Below are positions 1 to 5,331 of a stretch of 5,491 bases of DNA, one piece after another (position 1 is the first letter of the stretch; every line of letters begins with the position of its first letter). The DNA comes from an uncultured Candidatus Melainabacteria bacterium (GTDB lineage Bacteria; Cyanobacteriota; Vampirovibrionia; LMEP-6097): the NCBI GenBank assembly GCA_937927525.1, contig CALBDR010000076.1, forward strand, positions 1-5,491, given 5' to 3'. The notes beneath the pieces were generated by a model. That model worked only from the letters and a program-made list of their open reading frames with translations. It searched no databases and was not told the DNA's origin. A program made the position numbers and the translations under genes.

Positions 1-2
1 CT

Positions 3-470
3 CAGCTTTTAAGAGATGAATCGCTGACTTTAAAAAACAGGCCTAGAGTCGGTGACATGTTCATGTACTTCTATGACCCAAAGACTAAAGACACTCTTCC
101 ATATTACGATAGGTTTCCACTGACTATCATGATCGAGCCTGCTCCCAAGGGATTCTATGGCCTTAATCTACACTACTTGCCTCTAGATCTACGTGCCAGG
201 TTGCTAGATTCCTTGCTCGATACTATAAATAATAGACGATATGATGATACGACTCGCTTTAGAATCTCCTATCAGATGCTCAAAGGAGCATCGAAGCTTA
301 AGGCATTTGAACCATGCTTTAAGAGGTACCTCACATCTCATGTGAGATCTAGATTCGCTAAAGTCGATGCGCCGGAGTGGGAGATCGCTACGTTCTTACC
401 TACTGCTGATTTTGAGAAAGCAAGTAGATCTACAGTCTACAGGGATTCTAGAAGAAAGATGAGAGCTTAA
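3..470 (+). CDS. Conserved T4-like phage protein of unknown function, 5'-truncated by the window edge
   Basis: The reading frame is open from the left edge, so the gene probably starts outside the window; 155 residues are visible. An internal ATG at 57 is possible, but it has no convincing Shine-Dalgarno, and the 18 codons upstream (ending in RPRVGD) read as natural protein. After them comes YFYDPKTKDTLPYYDRFPL, then a stretch rich in Tyr, Leu and Arg and a basic C-terminus ending DSRRKMRA. No signal peptide or membrane segment is seen. From memory, proteins with the 'YDPK...LPYYDxFPL' signature occur as conserved hypothetical proteins among tail and baseplate genes of marine T4-like phages, but I cannot name a function. 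Its TAA overlaps the ATG of the tail-tube gene by one base, which implies translational coupling and a shared late operon. A role in virion assembly is inferred from context only. Confidence 0.8.
   Translation, partial: QLLRDESLTLKNRPRVGDMFMYFYDPKTKDTLPYYDRFPLTIMIEPAPKGFYGLNLHYLPLDLRARLLDSLLDTINNRRYDDTTRFRISYQMLKGASKLKAFEPCFKRYLTSHVRSRFAKVDAPEWEIATFLPTADFEKASRSTVYRDSRRKMRA
224..231 (+). promoter_or_regulatory. T4-type late promoter motif (TATAAATA)
   Basis: A perfect TATAAATA, preceded by C, matches the T4 late -10 element, which is read by the phage sigma factor gp55 with gp33 and the sliding clamp and needs no -35 box. It lies inside the upstream coding region, about 240 nt before the tail-tube gene. 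It would start transcripts near 241-245 and feed the genes at 470-4349. T4-like phages often place late promoters inside the preceding gene. The match is exact, but activity is inferred. Confidence 0.55.
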
Positions 471-1288
471 TGGCCAGTATCGAAGAACTTAAATCAAACA
501 TTAAATCTGGCTTTGCTAAAGCTGATCGGTTTGAAGTGCAGCTGCCTCCGCTAAATACTATTCCTAGAATAAGTACCAGTGCAATCATTGATTACATTAC
601 AGGTCAGCAGAACATTAACTTTGATGTTGGTGGAGTTCTAGATCAGCTCGGCAATCTAGTACCAGAAGCTGCAACCGGATTTATAGATGCAGCTCTGCAA
701 AGAGCAGGAATTGAAAGAGTCAACTTCCCTGAGATTGGCCTTCTTAACTTGCCGGGAGGAGTCAGAGTAGATCTAAACGAGTCCAGAAGAGTATCCATGT
801 TCTGCACATCAGTCAACATGCCGGGAAGGCAGATGACTACAGCATCTAGAACTATCGGAATGGTGACTCAGCAGATGCCATACGGGTTTGTGAATGATGA
901 GGTTCAGATGGTGTTTAGGCTGGATAATGATTATACTCCGTACAGGTACTTCTGGGAATGGCAGACTAGGATTCTCAATCCCAAGAACTTTGAAATGGGA
1001 TACAAGAAGGAATACGCTAGGGACGTCACTATATCTCAGTTGAACGAAAGTGACAACCGCACGGCATATAAAGTAAAACTCAGAGATGCTTTTCCTAGAA
1101 CAGTGAGTGCCATTCAGTTGGCTGATGGAAATGCAAACACAATCACTGAGCTCACTATCGATTTTTCCTACACATACTTCGAGCCTCAGAGTCCTCAAGT
1201 ACCAGACCTTCAAACTATTAGAGAAGGTTCTAGAGAATTTCAAAATACAAGACAGAGGCTGATTAATCAGACACAAAATTTTACCTAA
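470..1288 (+). CDS. 54: Baseplate tail-tube protein, gp54/gp48-like (tail tube initiator or cap)
   Basis: The 272-residue protein resembles the gp19 tail-tube fold that T4 shares between gp19, gp48 and gp54. It begins with a short helix and 'ADRFEVQLP' (18-26), like the start of gp54. An inserted region follows at about 35-105. Then come 'CTSVNMPGR' (112-120, matching the CKATALPAG region of gp19), 'YFWEWQTRI' (160-168, matching FVDWQS) and the C-terminal strands 'LRDAFPRTVSAIQL' to 'SYTYFE' (204-238), matching the 'GLWPTNVGELQL...LDYWE' end of gp19. In T4, gp48 and gp54 form the rings above the baseplate hub on which tube polymerisation starts. The length (272, against 320 for T4 gp54 and 364 for gp48) fits gp54 slightly better, but gp48 is possible. 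The ATG overlaps the previous stop (TAATG). A purine-rich GAGAG at 461-465 is a weak Shine-Dalgarno. Confidence 0.72.
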   Translation: MASIEELKSNIKSGFAKADRFEVQLPPLNTIPRISTSAIIDYITGQQNINFDVGGVLDQLGNLVPEAATGFIDAALQRAGIERVNFPEIGLLNLPGGVRVDLNESRRVSMFCTSVNMPGRQMTTASRTIGMVTQQMPYGFVNDEVQMVFRLDNDYTPYRYFWEWQTRILNPKNFEMGYKKEYARDVTISQLNESDNRTAYKVKLRDAFPRTVSAIQLADGNANTITELTIDFSYTYFEPQSPQVPDLQTIREGSREFQNTRQRLINQTQNFT

Positions 1289-1289
1289 T

Positions 1290-1293
1290 GGAG
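1290..1293 (+). promoter_or_regulatory. Ribosome binding site of the gp26-like gene
   Basis: GGAG lies 6 nt before the ATG at 1300, within the 11-nt gap after the tail-tube stop. It is the clearest Shine-Dalgarno on the plus strand and fixes the start at 1300. Confidence 0.7.
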
Positions 1294-1299
1294 TAAATT

Positions 1300-2034
1300 A
1301 TGTTACCTAAGTTTAATGATTCTATGAACTATAGTATGGTCATTCCTTCCTCAGGAAAAGAAGTAAAGTTCAGACCTTATCTTGTCAAAGAAGAAAAGAT
1401 CATGATGATGGCAATGGAATCAAATGATGCTAAGATGATTCTTGATACTATTGCAAACACTGTAGAGAGCTGCCTTGTTGATTTTACCGGCAGTGTCAAG
1501 TCTTTAACTACATTTGACATCGAGTATATGTTTCTACAGATCAGGTCAAAGTCTGTTGGAGAATCCGTAGAGCTTAGTGTTTCTTGTAAAGAGTGCAATA
1601 ACCAACAGCCGCATGTTCTTGAGTTCGATGCTATCAAGCCTCCGGTTGTTCCTAAAAAGAACAAGAACATCATTCAGATCACAGACAGCATTAAGATCAA
1701 GATGAAGTATCCTTCTTACATTGACCTGATAGATATGACTCAGAATCCTGACACTATGTCTGAAAATGAAAAGACTATGTCAAACATCTTTAGTGCGTGT
1801 ATCTCATGCATTGACTACATTATGGTTGGAGACGATGAGAAGATTGACATCTCTGAGTACTCATATGAAGAGATGGCTGAGTTCCTTGAGCAGTTCACAA
1901 CGTCTCAGTTCAATCTTCTCAAAGAGTTTGTAGCGAGTGTACCAAACCTTGAGCATACTATCGAGTGGAAGTGCTCGTCATGTGGACATGAAAACAGTGT
2001 TAGCATGAGAGGTACAACTGATTTTTTTCAATAA
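1300..2034 (+). CDS. 26: gp26-like baseplate hub / tail assembly protein (T4_baseplate family), zero-frame product
   Basis: The 244-residue protein starts with 'MVIPSSGKEVKFRPYLVKEEKIMMMAME' split over residues 13-40. This is the 'PS(T/S)GK...PFxVKEEK' opening I associate with the T4 gp26-type base plate family (Pfam T4_baseplate), labelled gp26 in cyanophages; T4 gp51 is the alternative name. Two CxxC pairs, C96/C99 (CKEC) and C225/C228 (CSSC), look like the halves of a zinc ribbon. They flank an acidic middle region with another CxxC at C167/C170. In T4, gp26 and gp51 are needed to build the central baseplate hub. The gene sits between the tube initiator and the probable tape-measure gene, where tail assembly chaperones are found in other long-tailed phages. 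Its last codons contain a -1 slippery site, so this 244-residue form may be the major product and a 303-residue fusion the minor one. Confidence 0.75.
   Translation: MLPKFNDSMNYSMVIPSSGKEVKFRPYLVKEEKIMMMAMESNDAKMILDTIANTVESCLVDFTGSVKSLTTFDIEYMFLQIRSKSVGESVELSVSCKECNNQQPHVLEFDAIKPPVVPKKNKNIIQITDSIKIKMKYPSYIDLIDMTQNPDTMSENEKTMSNIFSACISCIDYIMVGDDEKIDISEYSYEEMAEFLEQFTTSQFNLLKEFVASVPNLEHTIEWKCSSCGHENSVSMRGTTDFFQ
2008..2013 (+). promoter_or_regulatory. Internal Shine-Dalgarno-like sequence upstream of the slippery site
   Basis: AGAGGT (five contiguous bases, GAGGT, complementary to the 16S rRNA 3' end) lies 8 nt before the T-heptamer at 2022. No ATG sits at initiation distance downstream in any useful frame. 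In E. coli dnaX, an internal SD about 10 nt upstream of the slippery site stimulates -1 frameshifting, and this arrangement is similar. The function is inferred. Confidence 0.4.
2022..2028 (+). other. Putative programmed -1 ribosomal frameshift site (T TTT TTT)
   Basis: In the gp26-like zero frame the sequence reads GAT TTT TTT CAA TAA, so the heptamer at 2022-2028 is in X XXY YYZ phase. Both tRNA-Phe can re-pair perfectly after a -1 slip, and the zero-frame stop follows one codon later. After slipping, translation continues S-I-S-L-S-H-N-N and then through the gp51-like frame to the TAA at 2208-2210. The product is 243 + 60 = 303 residues. The phase, the open -1 frame and the flanking signals are visible; frameshifting itself is inferred. 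Transcriptional slippage on the T7 run is an alternative with the same outcome. Confidence 0.6.
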
Positions 2035-2035
2035 G

Positions 2036-2141
2036 TCTTTCCCATAATAATATGATTAATTTTTTTAAAACCAATTTTCATCTAATGCAACACCATAAAT
2101 ATTCATTAAGCGAGATTGAAAATATGGTACCTTGGGAAAGA
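2036..2141 (+). other. Possible frameshift-stimulating long-range stem (9-bp perfect inverted repeat)
   Basis: TCTTTCCCA (2036-2044) is an exact reverse complement of TGGGAAAGA (2133-2141). The 5' arm begins 7 nt after the slippery heptamer, the usual distance for a -1 stimulatory structure. The intervening 88 nt are A/T-rich, which raises the cost of closing the loop, so stability is uncertain. The 3' arm encodes the W-E-R residues of the gp51-like protein, so its sequence is also constrained by coding. The complementarity is visible; the role is inferred. Confidence 0.35.
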
Positions 2142-2210
2142 GACATCTATATCATGCTGCTGAACGACTACCTTGAGCAAGAACTAGACAGGCAACGGCA
2201 AAGAAGATAA
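2052..2210 (+). CDS. 51: gp51-like small baseplate hub assembly protein, probably the -1 frameshift extension of the gp26-like gene
   Basis: The 52-codon frame (2052-2210) has a second possible ATG at 2085. Its core, 'KYSLSEIENMVPWERDIYI' followed by a charged 'LNDYLEQELDRQRQRR' tail, resembles the short protein that follows gp26 in cyanophages and is labelled gp51 (hub assembly catalyst) there; I recall this family from memory. No Shine-Dalgarno precedes either ATG: the stretches before 2052 and 2085 are A/T- and pyrimidine-rich. The same frame stays open leftward without a stop to the T7 slippery site at 2022. The simplest reading is therefore that it is translated as a 60-residue C-terminal extension of the gp26-like protein (S at 2028 onward), not as a free protein. 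It ends 3 nt before the ATG of the tape-measure gene. The S/P-W-E-R-D helix recalls the T part of lambda G-T only by position, not by sequence. Confidence 0.65.
   Translation: MINFFKTNFHLMQHHKYSLSEIENMVPWERDIYIMLLNDYLEQELDRQRQRR
2094..2101 (+). promoter_or_regulatory. Possible second late promoter motif (CATAAATA)
   Basis: CATAAATA matches the T4 late consensus TATAAATA at seven of eight positions. It lies about 113 nt before the tape-measure start, inside the gp51-like frame. It could give separate late transcription of the 711-residue gene. In an A/T-rich stretch such near matches also arise by chance. Confidence 0.3.
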
Positions 2211-2213
2211 CAG

Positions 2214-4349
2214 ATGGCTATTACTTTAGAAGACATTGCTGAACAGCTAAAATCAAATAACGCTGAGAATATCGATGCTACTCGAGAATCTACCAGTGCG
2301 ATTGTTGGCTCGTTCAACTCTAATTTTGCAGTCTTAGTCTCTGCAGTAAAAGGTGATAGGCTAGACGCTCTTGAAAATCAAAGAGAAGCTGAACGTCGCA
2401 GCAGGCTTGCCGCTGGAGGAATCTTAGGGAGTGCAGGAAGCCAGCCTGACGGCAGCGGCAGTAGATTAGGTGGATTCGGTGGGCTGTTCGGTGGATTAGG
2501 CATGGGTCTAGGAGGGATAGGTGCCGGCGCAGGGCTGCTTGCTGGAGGAGTAGGTGTAGGGGCCGGTGCAGCTCTAGGCGGAGCGGGCATTGGTCTTGCT
2601 GGCCTGGCAGCTCTTTTATTTGCTATCGATAACTTGGACGGTAAGAAGGTTCGTGCCAATGTCAATGAGATCCTTGCTATTAAGGATGATGTTGAGTCGG
2701 CCGGAGATGTTGCTGTTGTAGCCGGCACTCTCGGCGCATTGGGTCTAGGATTAATTGCATTCTCTGCAGGTTCTGCACTGGCTACAGTTTCATCTGGAAT
2801 GGCCGAAGGCGTAGAGCTATTCACTAAAGAAGGTTGGGCTGAAACTGTAAAGCAAAACGTATTGACCCTCCTCTCAATTGGAGATGGGTTTAAAGGCGGT
2901 GAGGCTCAGCTTTTATACGAAGCGTTTGGAACTGGTGGAGCATTCTTAGCGCTGGGAGCCGGTCTTGCTGCATTTGCTGTAGGAGAAGGTCTAGCCTCAG
3001 GCGCTCAAGGAATGAGCGCTGCAGTAGAGATGTTCAGTAAAGGTAACTGGGCAGAAAATGTAAAGCAGAACGTATTGACTCTACTTTCCATTGGAGATGA
3101 GTTTAAAGCCGGTGAGGCTCAGATGTTTGGTGAAGCCTTCGGTACTACAGGGGCTCTGGCTCTATTAGGTGCCGGTCTGGTAGCATTTTCTGTTGGAGAG
3201 GCTACTGCCTCTGGTGCTGCCAGCGCTGCCGCTGCTGTTGAATTATTCTCAGGGCAAAACTGGGCAGAGGCCATAAAGCAGAATGTGCTTACCCTTCTAT
3301 CGATCGATGACGCTATCGGTGGTGGCTTTAAGATGCTTGGGGAGTCCGCCCTGTTCACTGGAGCAATGGGAGTTCTGAGCGCTGGACTAGTAGCGTTTGC
3401 TTTAGGTGAAGGGGCTGTTGCTGCTTCTGGAGCTACATCAGGAGTCATAGACTTCTTCCAAGGCCAGAACTGGGCTGAAAGAATTGTAGACAACGTTCAC
3501 ACTCTCTTGTCTCTCAACGACATTGGAACTGGTAATAGCTTTGAGTTTCTTAAGCAAGGTGGCACGTTCTTTGTAGCTATGACAGCCATCGCCGCAGGTC
3601 TTACAGCCTTTGCTACTTCTAAAGGAATGAACTCATTCGTTGATCTGATAGATGACAACGGGCCTGAAAGAATCGTTGAAGATGTTGAGAAGCTGCTGAG
3701 CATCAACGATATCGCTGCAAAGTACAGGGCAGGAGACTTTGCAAAGACTATGGGTGAGCTGGCGGCGGGAATAGCTGCAGTGTCACTGTCTGATGGAATC
3801 GGTGCATTAGCTAACGCTGGTGAAAAGATCCTTGGCTTCTTTACCGGATCAAAGAGTCCTATCGATGAAGTTCTCAAGCTAGCAGATAAGCAAGACGATA
3901 TCAGCAAGGTGGGCGATGGCCTGCTGTCTGTAGCAAATGCTTTAAAAATGTTTTCTGAGATTGATGTAGATGTAAAAGAGATTGACTTCAGTAAACTCAC
4001 TAAGAATATCAAGAAGGCTTTACCTGAACTTGAGGACTTAGCTAAAGGAGATCGGAGGACTGTCTCTATTTTTGATCCAAGCTTACGCTTAGATGAGATG
4101 GCTGTTCAGATCGAAAAGATTAGGAATATTGTCGGAGTCTCCGGAGACATGAGAGGATTCGGAGTTTCTCCTACTGCAGTATCTGCAGTTACCCTCGATC
4201 AGGCTGAGATCAGGACCAGAGAAGTTACTGTAATATCCACCGGTGGAACTCCGTCTGTCACTTCTATTGATGCATCATCGAATAGCAGTGTAAGCAACAG
4301 CTTTGTTGCTCCGGAGACTCCACCGGTGATTAATTACGCAGCTGACTAG
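2214..4349 (+). CDS. Probable tail tape-measure / baseplate hub protein (gp29-like by position), with internal repeats
   Basis: The 711-residue protein has no family I can name from sequence; the role is inferred from its place directly after the gp26/gp51 pair, its length (T4 gp29 is 590 residues) and its composition. It has a polar helical N-terminus (1-65), a Gly/Ala-rich stretch (about 66-141) and six clear tandem units with starts near residues 142, 207, 278, 349, 419 and 482. The core of a unit reads NWAE-x-VKQNVLTLLSI-x-D, followed by a small-residue hydrophobic helix such as FLALGAGLAAFAVGEG. A degenerate seventh unit lies near 547. The C-terminal 120 residues are Ser/Thr/Val-rich without repeats. 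Hydrophobic helical segments and repeats are common in tape-measure proteins, which line the tube lumen and set tail length. Only a weak purine-rich AAGAAG precedes the ATG. Another virion structural role is possible. Its TAG overlaps the gp32 stop. Confidence 0.65.
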   Translation: MAITLEDIAEQLKSNNAENIDATRESTSAIVGSFNSNFAVLVSAVKGDRLDALENQREAERRSRLAAGGILGSAGSQPDGSGSRLGGFGGLFGGLGMGLGGIGAGAGLLAGGVGVGAGAALGGAGIGLAGLAALLFAIDNLDGKKVRANVNEILAIKDDVESAGDVAVVAGTLGALGLGLIAFSAGSALATVSSGMAEGVELFTKEGWAETVKQNVLTLLSIGDGFKGGEAQLLYEAFGTGGAFLALGAGLAAFAVGEGLASGAQGMSAAVEMFSKGNWAENVKQNVLTLLSIGDEFKAGEAQMFGEAFGTTGALALLGAGLVAFSVGEATASGAASAAAAVELFSGQNWAEAIKQNVLTLLSIDDAIGGGFKMLGESALFTGAMGVLSAGLVAFALGEGAVAASGATSGVIDFFQGQNWAERIVDNVHTLLSLNDIGTGNSFEFLKQGGTFFVAMTAIAAGLTAFATSKGMNSFVDLIDDNGPERIVEDVEKLLSINDIAAKYRAGDFAKTMGELAAGIAAVSLSDGIGALANAGEKILGFFTGSKSPIDEVLKLADKQDDISKVGDGLLSVANALKMFSEIDVDVKEIDFSKLTKNIKKALPELEDLAKGDRRTVSIFDPSLRLDEMAVQIEKIRNIVGVSGDMRGFGVSPTAVSAVTLDQAEIRTREVTVISTGGTPSVTSIDASSNSSVSNSFVAPETPPVINYAAD
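2637..3854 (+). repeat. Tandem protein-level repeat, six units of 63-71 codons
   Basis: Unit starts (the N/D/G before the Trp position) lie at about 2637, 2832, 3045, 3258, 3468 and 3657. Spacings are 65, 71, 71, 70 and 63 codons. Units two and three are closest at the DNA level (for example AACGTATTGAC in both, near 2858 and 3070), suggesting a recent duplication. Units one and six have lost the Trp (Gly in its place). The repeat follows the reading frame, so length changes occur in whole units. Confidence 0.8.
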
Positions 4350-5260
4350 TCTGCGTTAGCCAGCTTGGAGAAGTACGACATAGTGTCGTCATCGTCATCA
4401 CTGGAGGTATCCAGAGTCTCCTGTGGGGCTGCAGAGACGGCCTCAACTGACTTCATTGGTGCTGATTCAGCTGTAATAGACAGGTCCTCTCGCTGCTGAC
4501 TAGTCATGCTTGGACTATCACCGAGTACAGTATCCAGCTGAGCCTTCAGTTCTTCATAGGACTTGAAGGTAGATGGATCAGTAAACTCTTTAAGTGAGTG
4601 CACCTGGGAGTAGATGCGATCCAGTGTCTCATCATCAGCCAAGGCAGACGGTGCGGCAAAGGCTGCAGCATCGTAGTTACGCCAACCGGCTACGTTGCGA
4701 ATCTTCAGTTTAAAGTCCGCACCTTCCCACATATCAAACGGATTGACCGGATCATCATCTGGAAACTCAGGCTGCATTGCCTGCATCAGCTTTTCATAGA
4801 TCTTCTGACCGTACTGATAGAGGAACACCTTGCCTTCATTCTCAGGTGCCTGGCTGTCCGATACTACATAGATGTTTGATACGTAGTGGAGACGACGCTT
4901 CTGTTCCCGAGCCTGATCTCGTTCAGGGGAACCTTCACCGCCCGCATTCCAGAGCTTAGAGTTGAGCTCACCGACTGGGTCCTTCTGACCGATAGTGGTC
5001 AGGGACTTCTCTACATAGTAGAGGCCGGTAGTCTTGTTCTGGAAGAAGTGATCCCAGTACCGTGCAAACGGAAGGTCTTCACCTTCAGGTGCAGGAAGGA
5101 ATCTGATTACAGCGTACCCGTTACCGGACTTATCGACAGTAGGTTTCCACATACGCTCATCTGGACCACGACGCTCAGTCGATTCGTTTAGACTTTGAGC
5201 CGCATTCAAGAGCTTATCGATAGAGGAGTTGCGGGATTTTTTAAGTGCTGCTAATGACAT
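4346..5260 (-). CDS. 32: gp32-like single-stranded DNA-binding protein
   Basis: The 304-residue product matches T4 gp32 (301 residues) in order and motifs. It has a basic N-terminal segment 'LKKSRNSS' (6-13, the counterpart of the T4 LAST motif KRKST for cooperative binding). The OB-fold core has '[11 protein letters not shown]' (48-58), 'RYWDHFFQ' (67-74), '[20 protein letters not shown]' (129-148, T4: [20 protein letters not shown]) and '[13 protein letters not shown]' (175-187, T4: CPWEGANFVLKV). '[11 protein letters not shown]' (232-242) matches T4 FKSFEELNTKF. The tail is acidic, with SSDDDDD at 286-292, as needed for contacts with other replication proteins. It coats ssDNA in replication, recombination and repair. 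It contains no cysteine: the T4 zinc ligands C77, C87 and C90 are absent, although H71 remains. A minus-strand AAGGA (5271-5275) lies 10 nt before the ATG. The stop codon overlaps that of the convergent tape-measure gene. Confidence 0.95.
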   Translation of the reverse strand: [304 protein letters not shown]

Positions 5261-5270
5261 ATTTTTTGTA

Positions 5271-5275
5271 TCCTT
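5271..5275 (-). promoter_or_regulatory. Ribosome binding site of gene 32, with adjacent small inverted repeat
   Basis: On the minus strand, AAGGA precedes the gp32 ATG by 10 nt of A-rich sequence. Just upstream in the leader, ATATT-ACG-AATAT (5278-5290) can form a five-pair hairpin. The whole leader (about 5261-5293) is A/U-rich and otherwise unstructured. In T4, gp32 represses its own translation by binding a similar unstructured A/U-rich start region nucleated at a pseudoknot. An equivalent operator here is inferred; no pseudoknot was found. Confidence 0.5.
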
Positions 5276-5299
5276 GTATATTCGTAATATGAAGTTTGT

Positions 5300-5328
5300 A
5301 TTGTACTATATTTTTTTGTGTTTGTAAA
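5300..5328 (-). promoter_or_regulatory. sigma70-like promoter for gene 32
   Basis: On the minus strand, TTTACA (5323-5328) and TACAAT (5300-5305) are separated by exactly 17 nt (5306-5322), most of it A/T-rich. Each box matches five of six consensus bases. Transcription would start near 5293, giving a leader of about 33 nt. The -35 box begins a few bases after the stop of the upstream gene, so gp32 probably has its own host-type promoter as well as any read-through. T4-like marine phages use such promoters for early and middle genes. Confidence 0.65.
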
Positions 5329-5331
5329 CCC

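Noticed and set aside
549..556. GCTAAATA as a further late promoter
   Set aside because: Two mismatches to TATAAATA in an A/T-rich genome; the perfect copy at 224 already serves the same genes.
809..1276. 155-codon minus-strand frame opposite the tail-tube gene
   Set aside because: It is a shadow of a gene with clear family similarity on the plus strand, has no ribosome binding site and its product looks like random sequence.
1377..1673. 98-codon minus-strand frame opposite the gp26-like gene
   Set aside because: Shadow frame; the plus-strand gene has an SD and family features.
2061..2067. Second T-run (about 6-7 T) as another slippery site
   Set aside because: It lies inside the gp51-like frame after the zero-frame stop of the gp26-like gene, so slipping there would not join any frames of interest.
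2378..4012. Three minus-strand frames (2378-2824, 3119-3493, 3497-4012) opposite the tape-measure gene
   Set aside because: They are Pro/Ala/Ser-rich readings created by the Gly/Ala-rich repeats on the other strand, with no start signals.
4598..5191. Plus-strand frames opposite gp32
   Set aside because: gp32 is unmistakable on the minus strand; the frames overlap each other and have no ribosome binding sites or family likeness.
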